A stretch of DNA of 64,000 bases from Cerasicoccus arenae (GTDB taxonomy: Bacteria; Verrucomicrobiota; Verrucomicrobiia; Opitutales; Cerasicoccaceae), in assembly GCF_014651635.1 (NCBI RefSeq), contig NZ_BMXG01000001.1, forward strand, positions 319,180 to 383,179. The letters run 5' to 3'. Each line of letters begins with the position of its first letter. The stretch's first letter is position 1. The translations under genes were made by a program, and so were the position numbers. Under the pieces are notes generated by a model. The model saw nothing but the letters and a program-made list of their open reading frames with translations. It searched no databases and had not been told where the DNA came from. Of the stretch, positions 35,842-45,481 are shown one piece after another.

Positions 35842-35904
35842 ACTGATACTTTTATGCCCCTTTTTGGGCACAACTCAGCTCAAATGGGGCATAAAAGTAT
35901 CAGT
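35842..35904. repeat. Perfect 19-bp inverted repeat, dispersed palindrome
   Basis: The arm ACTGATACTTTTATGCCCC (35842-35860) is exactly complementary to 35886-35904 across a 25-base loop. A diverged single arm occurs again at 61983-62009, and its first bases at 63928-63940. This makes it a dispersed element, possibly REP- or MITE-like, located between convergent genes. Confidence 0.8.
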
Positions 35905-36035
35905 TTTTGGGCGAGAGCGGAATTGCACCTAGGCACCCAAGCAATAGCCAAGCTTTCAAATCAGGCCCATAAAGCTCAATATTGATGCGCCTTGACGCGG
36001 CATGACCCTCACTTAATTCGCCAAGACAGCAACAA

Positions 36036-38876
36036 CTACCCCCCCCTAAGCACCGCAGACGCATGACGCGCAAAATGCCCACGTAGGTCTTGCGCATACT
36101 CCTTGAGAATCGCTGCCCCACGCCCGTCAGGATCACCACAGTGAAACAAACCACGCGCCACATGGATCTCGCGCAAAGCCAAGTTCCGGGCCTCTGTCTC
36201 AATCATGTCGTTGTTCGCCGTGACCCGCACGCTTTCTAGGCCTGTACGAGCATAACCACACATGCCAGGCAGCTCCAGAAGCCTTGTCAGGCGGGCTGCC
36301 GCAGCCGGGTTCGCCGAGCGCGCGTAGAGCGCCTCACTCGCCATTCCAACCACCCGGAAATGCGAAAATTCCGACTCCGCTGTCAGGGTATCCATCTTCG
36401 CGAATAGGCAATCCCAAGCCCGCCCATCGCCACACGTCCCCAGCGCAACAATGAGGCTATCGAGCTCCGACATACTCATCCCAAATTGGCCCATGCCCTT
36501 GTAATTCCAACCAGCATCCCACGGACGCGCCTCAATCGTTTCCATGAGTTCATCCTGAGCGCAGTCATCGCCCATCAGGCCAAGTAATTGCGCGTAACGA
36601 AGGGACTGTGCGTCGCGAGAGCCGCCAAGAGCCGTATATGCCTTGCGAAGCAAAGGAAGGCTGCGTCCGCGCTCAAGCAGAATCAAGGCAACGCCGCCTG
36701 GCTCATTCCAGCCAGTGTTAATCTTCTCTGCGAGGACATCGTCCGAAACCGGGAAGGAGTCTTTGTCAGACAGCACACGCTCAGGCAGGCTGCCGATTTC
36801 AACCAAATGAGCCTGCACTTCACGCACGTCAATTTCACGGAGCTTGCGGCCGGTTTTAGCGGAGAGCGCTGCCAAATAGCCTGCTGCATAGCCATGGTTT
36901 TGAACGTCGGGCTGCATCCGAATAACGGGCAAAGCATCGCGGTGGGCACTCACGCCCAAACCTGTGGCCAGCACGCCTTCCAAGCCACGCGGAAGGAGGC
37001 AACGCAACGGCACGTCTGCCCAGAGCGCATCGTGGTTGGGGGGGATCACCATGAAGCTTGGATCGATGGTAAAACCGTGCGTATCGAAATTGGAAGTGGC
37101 CACGCAAATGGTGTCCGGGAAACGGCGCTCGTAAAGAAGGTCCACCGCCGATAGCGTATAGTCGCCCACAATTTGACGACGCTCACGGGAGTCCACCAGT
37201 TCGCCCGAATCGAAGTCTCCCTCAAATTTTAAACGTGAGCTAACAAAGAATGCCGTTGCATCGACAATGTCAGTGTCATCCGAAAATCCATGGTCCGAAT
37301 TGTGGTATTCTCTACCGGGTTTGACGCCCGCTAGGCCAGTGCCCTGAACGGCCACGTGATCCTTGCTGATGACACGCGTTTCCGCGCCAGCCGCTGCCGG
37401 GATGTCCGAGCAACCAGTGCTATCGATCACACAACGCGCCTTGATCAACCCAAAGCCATTCGGGCCCACCGCCAACACACCGCGAACAGCGCCATCGACC
37501 ACCCAAGCACCCACACAGAGGGTGTTAAACCAATATTCGGCCCCTTCATTGGCACCTGTCGTTAGATACCAATGGGATTTGACCGCCGCGGACCAAATGC
37601 CAGATGCTTTCTGAAAGCGTTCTTTAACTTCGAGCGCAGCCACGCCTTGGTCGATTTCAGCCGTAAAACCGACTCGGTTTCCGAACCAATATTTCGCGAT
37701 CTGGCCAACGGTGCCCACTCCGCCCAAGCCAGAAGTAGCCTCTAATACCAGCGTTTTAGCACCAGCACGAGCCGCACCAATTGCAGCGGGAGAGCCACCC
37801 GTACCACCGCCAACGACGACGACGTCATACTCGCCAAGCACGGGCGCGGCTTGCGCGTTAAAAGCCACTGACTCGCTGATTTCATCAGACGGACGAAGAC
37901 CTTGCGCGAGCGAACGGATCGCTCCATCGACAGATGTCGCTCCAGCGCAAACGACGGTCAAATCGCTGTCCTTGAGAGGAGTAAGAATCGTGGATAGAGC
38001 AGCGCCAAAGCAACGTCCCAAGCTCATTGCACGCACGGGATCAGTAAACGCTGACTCACTGCCACTAGGCAGAATCGCAGATTCTGTAAAGGCCATCAAG
38101 CCAGGCTGAGCCTTGAGCGACTTGAGCGATGGCAACGCTTCCGTAATCGGCAACTGTGGACGAAGCGTGGTCTGGCAGCGGAACTCCTCTGGTGTCCAAC
38201 AGGCCTGCATCGCGGCAGTCAAAGCCTTCCCTTGGGCTGCCGGAGAACCATCACCAAAATCAACGGTCAATTGATAACGGCGCGTGCTAAGCTCATAATC
38301 CAGATTCGCATAACCGGGTAATGGCTCGACTGAAAGCCCTTCTGCATTTCGCCCTTCCCCCTCTGAGATGGTCACCCAGGAAACAGTCTGCTTACCTTGA
38401 GGAACATGGACCTCAACACCGGCCTGAGCAAGGGCTTGCCCCTCCAGCGTGGCGTCCACTACGAGACGGGCACGCACTGCTTGACGGCCACCACGGTGAG
38501 CAATCACTGCGCCAGCCACCTGCCCATCACCATCACGCAGCATGCTCGCGGGCAGGGTATTAAAGAGAAAAGGCACCTCTGCATCGACTAGCGCCTGCTC
38601 CAGCGCGATTTTCACCCGTAAAGGAGTTGGCGGCTTGGGATCAGAGAAAATAGCCTCAGCCAGCACATCTTTTTCCGTCGGAACTTGGTGCGGCCAGTAA
38701 CGGAAGGCGCTACAAACATCCTCACCGAGATAAGAACGTGGAGCGACGATAAATACATCCAACCCAGCCTGCTTAGCCGAAAGTGCCAAAGCAACAGCAC
38801 CGGCGCTGCCGCCAATGATCAACACATCCACTTTTTTAACGATCGGTAACTTGCCGGAAAAATCTGTCTTACTCAT
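36036..38876 (-). CDS. Large FAD-dependent oxidoreductase with two FAD domains
   Basis: A 946-residue protein with two dinucleotide-binding folds in tandem: VDVLIIGGSAGAVALALSAK at residues 16-35 and YDVVVVGGGTGGSPAAIGAA near residue 355. The second belongs to the FAD_oxidored type (GTVGQIAKYWFGN; IDSTGCSDIPAAAG). The first is a less complete copy, with WVT and RPQLPITEA segments. The last 190 residues are helical (ARPWDAGWNYKGMGQFGMSM ...), perhaps repeat-like. There is no signal peptide. The substrate is unknown; relatives are found beside sugar or polyol genes. It is divergent from an AraC regulator that may control it. A C8 run covers the last codons (36039-36046). Confidence 0.78.
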   Translation of the reverse strand: MSKTDFSGKLPIVKKVDVLIIGGSAGAVALALSAKQAGLDVFIVAPRSYLGEDVCSAFRYWPHQVPTEKDVLAEAIFSDPKPPTPLRVKIALEQALVDAEVPFLFNTLPASMLRDGDGQVAGAVIAHRGGRQAVRARLVVDATLEGQALAQAGVEVHVPQGKQTVSWVTISEGEGRNAEGLSVEPLPGYANLDYELSTRRYQLTVDFGDGSPAAQGKALTAAMQACWTPEEFRCQTTLRPQLPITEALPSLKSLKAQPGLMAFTESAILPSGSESAFTDPVRAMSLGRCFGAALSTILTPLKDSDLTVVCAGATSVDGAIRSLAQGLRPSDEISESVAFNAQAAPVLGEYDVVVVGGGTGGSPAAIGAARAGAKTLVLEATSGLGGVGTVGQIAKYWFGNRVGFTAEIDQGVAALEVKERFQKASGIWSAAVKSHWYLTTGANEGAEYWFNTLCVGAWVVDGAVRGVLAVGPNGFGLIKARCVIDSTGCSDIPAAAGAETRVISKDHVAVQGTGLAGVKPGREYHNSDHGFSDDTDIVDATAFFVSSRLKFEGDFDSGELVDSRERRQIVGDYTLSAVDLLYERRFPDTICVATSNFDTHGFTIDPSFMVIPPNHDALWADVPLRCLLPRGLEGVLATGLGVSAHRDALPVIRMQPDVQNHGYAAGYLAALSAKTGRKLREIDVREVQAHLVEIGSLPERVLSDKDSFPVSDDVLAEKINTGWNEPGGVALILLERGRSLPLLRKAYTALGGSRDAQSLRYAQLLGLMGDDCAQDELMETIEARPWDAGWNYKGMGQFGMSMSELDSLIVALGTCGDGRAWDCLFAKMDTLTAESEFSHFRVVGMASEALYARSANPAAAARLTRLLELPGMCGYARTGLESVRVTANNDMIETEARNLALREIHVARGLFHCGDPDGRGAAILKEYAQDLRGHFARHASAVLRGG

Positions 38877-38918
38877 AGCAAATAGCCTAAATAAAAGCCT
38901 ATAAATAACCAGTTCATT

Positions 38919-39779
38919 CTGCTATACAAACAACTCGAATACTGGTATATTAAGCTCATTAACCTTTCCAAACACAACGACGGGGCACCAGCCTATAGCC
39001 TAGGACATACCTATAATAGATCGGTATTTCCTGAGCATCGAGTCCTCCACAGCGCCAACGAGTTACCCTACATCAGCTGGTATATTAAACAGGGCAAGGC
39101 TGAGATCACCAGCGAAGGCAAGACTGTCTACGCCAGTGCTGGCCAATGGATCTTTATTGATCCGCTTTGCGTGCGTACTCACCGTCTATATGACACGCCC
39201 ATATTAATTTCGATCCGCTTTCGTATCTCTTGGCGAGGCCTCGACTACCTGCCTCCACTAGCTCCGATTCGCGTGGTCTCGGGTGAAAGTAGGCCTGAGC
39301 TACTTGTGGCCGCCGAAGCGCTTTGCCAGGCAAATGAGCACCCCGCCCCCCCCACCTCGACTGACTATTTTCGCTTACAGTCGCTCTTCTATCAGTGGCT
39401 CGAGCAATGGCGGCGTGAGCGGGGCTCGTTGGGCATGCTGACCGAAACACCAGCCGATCCCCGTGTCTTCAAAATCTTGGAGTTCCTGGCCCAAAACATC
39501 TCAATCCAACCAATCGATTATCCTGCACTGCAGAGCGCGGTAGGCCTATCACGCGCACAGATCAATCGAATCTTCCAGAAAGGTGCGGGGCTGAGCCCAC
39601 GGCAATGGATGGTCGCACGCTGCCTCGATGAAGCCCAGCAACAGATTCGCCACGGTGGCCATTCCTTCAAGGAAATCGCGGCATCGCTGGGCTTCTTTGA
39701 CGCCTCACACTTTACCCGTTGGCACCGCCAGCAGACGGGCCAATCACCAAGTCACTGGAAAATCCGGCAAGCATTCTAA
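38919..39779 (+). CDS. AraC-family regulator, start codon unclear
   Basis: A transcriptional regulator with an N-terminal sensor part and a C-terminal AraC helix-turn-helix pair (LQSAVGLSRAQINRIFQKGA and FKEIAASLGFFDASHFTRWH). From the stop at 38893 the frame is open but contains no ATG, GTG or TTG before the GTG at 39171, which would delete most of the sensor domain. Yet the upstream codons clearly encode protein (LPYISWYIKQGKAEITSEGK, then QWIFIDP), so I start at CTG 38919 (or ATT 38916), giving about 286 residues, the usual AraC length. Either a rare start codon is used, or a mutation or base error removed the start. It lies head-to-head with the FAD gene only 42 bases away. Confidence 0.75.
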   Translation: MLYKQLEYWYIKLINLSKHNDGAPAYSLGHTYNRSVFPEHRVLHSANELPYISWYIKQGKAEITSEGKTVYASAGQWIFIDPLCVRTHRLYDTPILISIRFRISWRGLDYLPPLAPIRVVSGESRPELLVAAEALCQANEHPAPPTSTDYFRLQSLFYQWLEQWRRERGSLGMLTETPADPRVFKILEFLAQNISIQPIDYPALQSAVGLSRAQINRIFQKGAGLSPRQWMVARCLDEAQQQIRHGGHSFKEIAASLGFFDASHFTRWHRQQTGQSPSHWKIRQAF

Positions 39780-40846
39780 GCGCGACGACGGCGCACGGCG
39801 ATCAAAGCCAATGAGAGCAGGCCAGCCGCTAGGCCAAAGTCTGCGGGTTCAGGCACAGAGATCGTATCTAGCCCCGAGCCACCATAGCCAACCGACTGGA
39901 AAAGTTCGCCACCATTGGCCAGCTCACCTAAGCCATCAAGCTCACCGAGCGAATCCCCCACTGTCGCCAAGATGTCTAAGTTTTCGCCCGATCCCGCGTT
40001 TCCATTCCATTGGGCGACCGTGCCAGCGAACGGAAATCCACTGAAGTCAGACATCGACACGAACACCCCGCCAAACGCGTCGGCGTAGAGTCCACTGCCG
40101 CCTGCGGGCAAATCAGAAAGCAACGACGCATCACCCAACCCAAGCGGGCTCCAGGACCCTGTATCACTCAAAAATGCCGTAATATTTCCATTGGAAAAGC
40201 TCACCAGTTGCTCGGCTCCGAGACCTGAAGTCGCATAAATCAGCGCACCAGTGACGTCAAATGCAAGATCCGCCGAATAGCCGCCCGTCTCAGCAAATTC
40301 AATTGCTGAAAAGCCATCCCCAGCATCCAAATAGAAGAGCTTGTTTGGATTAGAAAAACCGCCCAAGTTGGCCGAGGCAAATGCCGCGCCCGATGAAGAA
40401 AACTCCAAATCATAATTTCCCGCGAGTGTCGTCCGAAGATTCCAAGTAGGTGTGCCACCCAAATCGGTGACTTCGTAAATACGGTCATCAGAGTTACCCC
40501 CAACAGTGAAACCCACCCAGACGGAATTGCCATCGCTCGAACGACGCACGAAACTAACGAAAGCGTTGCCCGAATCGGCATAACCACCGGGGGGGGCACC
40601 AAAGTCCCCGAGCACTCCGCCGTTAGACACACTGTAGTTGCGCAGTGTCGAGGACCCCGAGTCCCAGCCATAGGCCTTAGCGCCACCAGCATCATAAATA
40701 TCAAACGCACCAAGCGTTGTCGTCGATAAGACTTCGCCGACCGAATAACCCGCGCTAGGAACCAGCGAGGCGGCATTAAGAACAGGCGCAGACAATGGCA
40801 AAATGGCCAGAGCGCACAGGAGAGAGGAGGATAGGTGTGACTTCAT
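39776..40846 (-). CDS. PEP-CTERM-anchored exported protein
   Basis: A 356-residue protein with a signal peptide (MKSHLSSSLLCALAILPLSA, then PVLNA) and a C-terminal sorting tail VPEPADFGLAAGLLSLALIA followed by VRRRRA. This PEP-CTERM tail is recognised by an exosortase that transfers the protein to the surface. The mature part (GLGEL, GGNSDDRIYEVTDLG, NYDLEFSSSGAAFASANLGG) has a repeated strand pattern suggesting a beta-propeller. Its stop overlaps that of the AraC gene by 4 bases (convergent). No exosortase lies in the window. A C8 run lies in the coding strand at 40590-40597. Confidence 0.9.
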   Translation of the reverse strand: MKSHLSSSLLCALAILPLSAPVLNAASLVPSAGYSVGEVLSTTTLGAFDIYDAGGAKAYGWDSGSSTLRNYSVSNGGVLGDFGAPPGGYADSGNAFVSFVRRSSDGNSVWVGFTVGGNSDDRIYEVTDLGGTPTWNLRTTLAGNYDLEFSSSGAAFASANLGGFSNPNKLFYLDAGDGFSAIEFAETGGYSADLAFDVTGALIYATSGLGAEQLVSFSNGNITAFLSDTGSWSPLGLGDASLLSDLPAGGSGLYADAFGGVFVSMSDFSGFPFAGTVAQWNGNAGSGENLDILATVGDSLGELDGLGELANGGELFQSVGYGGSGLDTISVPEPADFGLAAGLLSLALIAVRRRRA

Positions 40847-40978
40847 TCTTTATTAAAATTTCTGCTATTATGCACTCAATAAATAAGCACACAAGCCTTA
40901 TTTGCAGTTTACTGCCATTTTAAATCGAGACAAACTTATCACCATGAGCATGGCCTTAATCGGACTTTGAGAGGGCCA

Positions 40979-41758
40979 CTAGAGGGGAAGCCACTTTAGG
41001 GCATCCTGAATCATCATATCCCAGTAGCCCCACTCGTGCTCACCATCGTTCTCAACGTAATGAAGCGGCGCATTGAGTTCCCGGCACTTGGCAACAAAGG
41101 CGCGGCTGTGCTCCAGCAGAAAATCCTGTTGCCCACAGCAGGCATAGAGTTGTGGCAGACCAGCGACGGAGCGGCTGGCAGTTTCCAGCAGAGAAAGAAC
41201 GTCAGACTTACTACCCGCCAGTTCACTGGCCTGATCACCAAAAACACGGCGCATGATTGCCTGACGAGACGTATCAGTTGACTCACGGAAAGCCGCGACA
41301 TCCAGAACACCAGACAGGCTGACCGCCGCACAATAAAGATCAGGCCGGGTCAACGCCAAGCGCATGGCACCATACCCCCCCATCGATAGGCCCGCGATAA
41401 AGTTGTCCTCCCGCTTCTCCGACAGTGGGAAAAACGATCGCGCCAACGCTGGCAGTTCTTCTTCGAAGAATTCCCCGTAACGTGCGCCGCCCGCCATATT
41501 GGAGTAAAAGCTTACATTGGCGGCAGGCATGACTACGGCGATTCCTAACTCCGCCACATAACGCTCAATCGAGGTGCGGCGCCCCCAGATCGTATGATCG
41601 TCGGAGAGCCCGTGCAGCAGCCAAAGCGTCTTATGCCGACCTCTGCTCGCCACCCCATCCATGCCGATCTGGCTCCGGGTTGCCTGGGGCAGGATTACGT
41701 TAATGCTAGAGCTCATGCCGAGCACTTCGGAATAGAAATCACACTGAATAAACGCCAT
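40979..41758 (-). CDS. Esterase, EstA/esterase D-type alpha/beta hydrolase
   Basis: A cytosolic esterase of the tributyrin esterase (EstA) or S-formylglutathione hydrolase-like type. The ATG at 41758 gives MAFIQCDFYSEVLGMSSSIN, which fits the usual N-terminus; a TTG at 41794 would add a short hydrophobic leader. Motifs: LLHGLSDDHTIWGRRTSIER, the oxyanion region HG, the nucleophile elbow GLSMGGYGAMRLAL (Ser in GLSMG), then Asp and His of the triad in CCGQQDFLLEHS and EWGYWDMM (HEWGYWD). 259 residues is normal. It lies downstream of, and on the same strand as, the SRPBCC-type gene, 75 bases away. Confidence 0.87.
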   Translation of the reverse strand: MAFIQCDFYSEVLGMSSSINVILPQATRSQIGMDGVASRGRHKTLWLLHGLSDDHTIWGRRTSIERYVAELGIAVVMPAANVSFYSNMAGGARYGEFFEEELPALARSFFPLSEKREDNFIAGLSMGGYGAMRLALTRPDLYCAAVSLSGVLDVAAFRESTDTSRQAIMRRVFGDQASELAGSKSDVLSLLETASRSVAGLPQLYACCGQQDFLLEHSRAFVAKCRELNAPLHYVENDGEHEWGYWDMMIQDALKWLPL

Positions 41759-41833
41759 TGCAATCAACAAGGCAAAAGCAGCCGCCCAGCGCAAGCCATT
41801 CTCTATTCACCAGCCTTGAAAGCTGAAGACGCC

Positions 41834-42757
41834 CTACTTAACCGGGAAATGCGCCACCGTAACCAAGCCCGCTTCGGCGGTTTCGCGTGGATCGTTCTGG
41901 TAGGTCTCGAAGGGGGCGATCTGCTTATTACTGGCGAATATCTTGGCCCGCTGGCGTGCCATTCCCGCAGCCCAGGCATTGCCCAAATACCTATAGGCTC
42001 CCGTATGCCGGATCGAGTAGACCGTGCTGTCTGGCAGCTTTCCCGCAATGAGTCCATCAGGCAAGGTGGTCGTGGCTTGAGCAACTGGAAAGCCCAGAGT
42101 ATAGTCAACGAGTCCCTTCACAATGTCCCACTTATGGTACTGAGCAAAGGCATTACCCGCAGGCTGCCCCCCCCCCTGCCCCATTTTCTGCATTAACGTG
42201 GCAAAATCCTTTTCCATGTACGGCCCGATCTCGGCGATCGCGCATTGCGTGCGAATGCCCACGTAGTCGAAGCCCGAAAAGGACTCTTGGCCAATAAAAT
42301 CAAGTTTAGAGCCCGGGTCACCTGTTTCCAGTACGCTCTTCAGCATGGCGAGGCCGCGATCGTAGTCCATACCGATCATCGCAGACATTGTCTTGGTCAT
42401 CCAAAAGAGGAAAATCGGTAGGCTGCTGTACATCGTCCAAGTCACCTTAGTCATGTCCCCTGCATTGGCAAAAACGATACGCGACGTACAAGTGGACTTC
42501 CAAGGCTTGAGGAACGAAAGATTGTAGTCGATGGCTACCCCTTCGGACTCAGTCACCACGGAGATTTCGCCCTCCCCCACTACCTTGCCTTGCCAAGCGT
42601 AGCTGCGTCCGTCCTTGGCAAAGGTCAGCTGACAGTCCGGCTCACAAATCAACCACGGCGACCAACTGGGCAATTGACGAAAATCTCGGACCGTGGCGTA
42701 GACTTGCCCCCGAGGCGCATTAATCAGGATAGAACGTTCGACGATAATCTTCGGCAT
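41834..42757 (-). CDS. SRPBCC-like domain with GyrI-like effector-binding domain
   Basis: A 307-residue soluble protein in two parts. Residues 1-145 resemble a START/SRPBCC ligand pocket (MPKIIVERSILINAPRGQVY, FRQLPSWSPWLICEPDCQLT). Residues about 155-305 resemble the GyrI/AraC effector-binding fold (FVGIRTQCAIAEIGPYMEKD-like, DGLIAGKLPDSTVYSIRHTG, YRYLGNAW, FETYQNDPRE). Such combinations bind small amphipathic ligands and are common in proteobacteria and Verrucomicrobiota. A short hydrophobic patch near residue 115 (SLPIFLFWMTK) could be membrane-near. The start ATG is divergent from leuD. A G10 run in the coding strand (42167-42176) codes for GGG. Confidence 0.8.
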   Translation of the reverse strand: MPKIIVERSILINAPRGQVYATVRDFRQLPSWSPWLICEPDCQLTFAKDGRSYAWQGKVVGEGEISVVTESEGVAIDYNLSFLKPWKSTCTSRIVFANAGDMTKVTWTMYSSLPIFLFWMTKTMSAMIGMDYDRGLAMLKSVLETGDPGSKLDFIGQESFSGFDYVGIRTQCAIAEIGPYMEKDFATLMQKMGQGGGQPAGNAFAQYHKWDIVKGLVDYTLGFPVAQATTTLPDGLIAGKLPDSTVYSIRHTGAYRYLGNAWAAGMARQRAKIFASNKQIAPFETYQNDPRETAEAGLVTVAHFPVK

Positions 42758-42909
42758 GAGTAATAGTAGTAAACGGCGTGCGACAAGTTAGCATGGCGCA
42801 CCTTGAGCGCGAGCCTGTTTTTAATCATCGCTCGAGTCGCTTGTTTCATCTTCTCCCTATGATTTTCGTTGAATCCCGGACGGGAAGCCGCTTTGCTGCC
42901 CGGTTTACC

Positions 42910-43509
42910 ATGAACACCCTTCCCGCAATCAAACAAGTATCTGGCCGCGCCGTGCCCGTGCCCGGTGACGACGTCGATACCGACCGCATCATCCCTGCTC
43001 GCTTCATGAAGTGCGTCACGTTCGACGGCCTCGGTGAGTTCGCTTTTTACGACGTGCGTTTCGACGGCGACGGCAACAAGAAAAAGCATCCACTTAACGA
43101 AGCACGCTTCGATGGTGCCAGCATCATGCTCGTTGGCTCAAACTTTGGCTGCGGCAGCTCCCGCGAGCACGCCCCCCAGAGCCTCCACAAGTTCGGCGTC
43201 CGCGCGCTCATCGGCCTCTCTTATGCGGAAATCTTTTTCGGCAACTCCACCACCTTGGGCATCCCCTGTGTGAGCGTGGACGAGAAGACTCTGCACACCC
43301 TCGTCGAGATCGTAGAGTCCCATCCCGAAACTGAGCTGAAGATCGACCTTGAGACCAAAAAAATCACCGCAGCTGGTAACGAATTCCCGCTCACCATTGC
43401 CGAAAGCGCCCGCGAAGGCCTTCTTTCTGCCGAATGGGACGCCTTGGCTCTCCTCATGAAGGACCCCGCAGACATCGAAACCGTCGCCGAACGCCTGCAC
43501 TACGTGTAG
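42910..43509 (+). CDS. leuD: 3-isopropylmalate dehydratase small subunit
   Basis: The small subunit of isopropylmalate isomerase, which moves the hydroxyl group from 2- to 3-isopropylmalate in leucine synthesis together with LeuC. The ATG at 42910 yields MNTLPAIKQVSGRAVPVPGD and 199 residues, the usual size; the frame also opens at 42778, but that region is not similar to the family. Motifs: DDVDTDRIIPARFMK, FGCGSSREHAPQSL and GLSYAEIFFGNS, the swivel domain. leuC is not in the window. It is followed 88 bases later by ffh. Confidence 0.94.
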   Translation: MNTLPAIKQVSGRAVPVPGDDVDTDRIIPARFMKCVTFDGLGEFAFYDVRFDGDGNKKKHPLNEARFDGASIMLVGSNFGCGSSREHAPQSLHKFGVRALIGLSYAEIFFGNSTTLGIPCVSVDEKTLHTLVEIVESHPETELKIDLETKKITAAGNEFPLTIAESAREGLLSAEWDALALLMKDPADIETVAERLHYV

Positions 43510-43597
43510 TTAATTGCGGAAACTAATGGCGAACCTCAGCTGGCTTCCGGTTTGATCATTCGTCATCCTTCCTCGCCATTCGCCTTTCTAGAATACG

Positions 43598-44944
43598 ATG
43601 CTTGAATCACTGACAGACCGTATGACCTCGGCCCTCCGCAATTTGCGCGGTGTGGGCAAGTTGTCCGAGGAAAACATGGCCGATGCGCTCAAGGAAGTGC
43701 GCACCGCGCTGCTTTCGGCTGACGTGCATTTCAAGGTCGCTCGACAGTTTGTGGAGGACGTCAAGGCGGCGGCCACGGGACAGGAAGTCCTCAAGTCCGT
43801 CACGCCCGGCCAGCAGATCATCAAGATCATCAACGACGAGCTGACCAAGCTCCTCGGCGAAGGCTCCACCGCGCTTAAGGACAAGAAGCCCCTGCGCATC
43901 ATGATGGTCGGCCTGCATGGTGCCGGTAAAACCACGACTTCGGCCAAGCTTGCCAAACGCATGGCCAAGAACGGCTACTTGCCGGCGCTGATTGCCTGCG
44001 ACGTTTATCGCCCGGCCGCCATCGACCAGCTTGAGACCCTCGGCCAGCGTGAGGAAATCCCCGTCTATACTGACCGCGACTCCAAGGACGTGCCTAAGAT
44101 CGGCCGCCAAGGCTTGGAATGGGCCAAGGCCCAAGGCCGCGACCTCATCATTTTCGACACCGCCGGCCGTCTCCAGATCGACGAAAACCTCGTCCAGGAA
44201 ATCGTCAAGCTGAAGAAGGAAATCCAACCCGACGAAATCCTTCTGGTGGCGGACTCCGCACTCGGTCAGGAAGCGGTTAATGTCGCCCAGCATTTCCACG
44301 ACGCCGTGCAATTGACCGGCATTGTGCTGACCAAGCTTGACGGTGACGCCCGTGGTGGCGCTGCCCTGTCGATGAAGGCCATCACCAATGTGCCGATCAA
44401 GTTCATGGGCACGGGTGAGAAGATCGAGGAGTTCGACGTCTTCCACCCCGACCGTATGGCCCAGCGAATCCTCGGCATGGGCGATGTCGTTTCGCTCGTC
44501 GAGAAGGCCCAGGAAAGCATCGATCAGGACGAGGCACAACGCCTCGCCGAGAAGATGAAAAAGGCGGACTTCGACCTCGAAGACTTCCTTTCCCAGATGC
44601 GACAGATCAAGAAGCTCGGCTCCTTGGGTGGCATCATGAAGATGCTCCCCGGCGCACACGGCCTTGAAATCGGCGACGAGCACGAAGACCAGCTCAAGCA
44701 CACCGAGGCCATGATTTTGTCGATGACGCCCTACGAGCGGCGCAACCCGCAGATCATCAACGGCAGCCGCCGCAAGCGTATCGCCGCAGGCTCCGGCATG
44801 GATGTCCGCGACCTCAATCAGTTGCTCAAGCAGTTCGGCCAGATGCGTAAAATGATGAAGTCCATGAAAGGCTCGAAGGGCCGCAAGCAGATGGAACGCA
44901 TGGCCAAGCAGATGGGCGGCATGCCCGGAATGCCAGGAAAATAA
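43598..44944 (+). CDS. ffh: Signal recognition particle protein Ffh
   Basis: The GTPase subunit of the SRP; with the 4.5S RNA and FtsY it directs nascent membrane proteins to the translocon. 448 residues: N domain (1-90), the G domain with the P-loop GLHGAGKTT (residues 105-113, K111), [23 protein letters not shown] and the IEEFDVFHP closing loop, and the M domain from about residue 325 ([26 protein letters not shown]-like, [10 protein letters not shown]). The methionine-rich C-terminus ([25 protein letters not shown]) binds RNA and signal sequence. A large antisense frame of almost equal length is an artefact. No SRP RNA gene was found in the window. Confidence 0.96.
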   Translation: MLESLTDRMTSALRNLRGVGKLSEENMADALKEVRTALLSADVHFKVARQFVEDVKAAATGQEVLKSVTPGQQIIKIINDELTKLLGEGSTALKDKKPLRIMMVGLHGAGKTTTSAKLAKRMAKNGYLPALIACDVYRPAAIDQLETLGQREEIPVYTDRDSKDVPKIGRQGLEWAKAQGRDLIIFDTAGRLQIDENLVQEIVKLKKEIQPDEILLVADSALGQEAVNVAQHFHDAVQLTGIVLTKLDGDARGGAALSMKAITNVPIKFMGTGEKIEEFDVFHPDRMAQRILGMGDVVSLVEKAQESIDQDEAQRLAEKMKKADFDLEDFLSQMRQIKKLGSLGGIMKMLPGAHGLEIGDEHEDQLKHTEAMILSMTPYERRNPQIINGSRRKRIAAGSGMDVRDLNQLLKQFGQMRKMMKSMKGSKGRKQMERMAKQMGGMPGMPGK

Positions 44945-45016
44945 ACGGCCCAATCAGCTTACATTTTTTCGAGCTTCGGACTTTTCGCCGCACCTCATAT
45001 CTGCTTAATTGAGAGC

Positions 45017-45481
45017 ATGAAATCGCGACCAATTCCCGGCTCAACCGGAGAAGTCCTGCACGAGCTCCCCTCGCCTTACCAGCCGCACCCGGCCACCGGG
45101 TTGCTGCATCTGCCGCGCTTCATTGCCAAGATCCGATACACCCGTGATCACGGCCAGTTGCCCGACAGCTATCGCAAAAACTACAAGCGTGGCTTCGACC
45201 GCTTTCTCTGCCTGCACCTAGGTATTGAGCCCAACGAAGTGGAAGCCATCGTCCGCGACAGCGATGACGACGATGACGAAATTGACCGCCTTCTGCTCGC
45301 CCTCTTCCCCGACAACATTCGCGCTGTCAAATGGAACCGCGAACTCGTCCAGAAAGGCATGACCGACGCTGGCCGCGAGTTTATCCGCGAATCCTTGGAA
45401 GCCATGGGCTGCCTCGACTGGGTGAACGAAATCAAATCCGTCGCCGACATGATCGAGCTGGATGAGGGAAGGCTAACCTAG
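45017..45481 (+). CDS. DUF5069 family protein
   Basis: A 154-residue acidic protein of the DUF5069 family, found mainly in the PVC group. Features: YQPHPATGLLHLPRFIAKIR, GQLPDSYRKNYKRGFDRFLC near the middle, an Asp-rich segment (RDSDDDDDEIDRLLLALFPD) and WNRELVQKGMTDAGREFIRE. No catalytic motif is obvious and no transmembrane segment exists. It starts 72 bases after ffh and is convergent with lpxA. The biological role is unknown; I only recognise the family pattern. Confidence 0.72.
   Translation: MKSRPIPGSTGEVLHELPSPYQPHPATGLLHLPRFIAKIRYTRDHGQLPDSYRKNYKRGFDRFLCLHLGIEPNEVEAIVRDSDDDDDEIDRLLLALFPDNIRAVKWNRELVQKGMTDAGREFIRESLEAMGCLDWVNEIKSVADMIELDEGRLT

Larger units (their letters stand above)
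35683..36035. other. Intergenic region rich in short repeats
   Basis: No gene is supported in these 350 bases. It holds two direct repeats (35709-35741 and 35776-35808), a 19-bp inverted repeat (35842-35904) and the end of the convergent FAD oxidoreductase. The inverted repeat may serve as a bidirectional terminator or as a mobile palindrome. Confidence 0.6.

Noticed and set aside
43607..44953. Open frame of 448 codons opposite ffh
   Set aside because: It mirrors the ffh reading frame almost exactly and is His/Leu-rich without any family signature. It follows from the codon bias of ffh.
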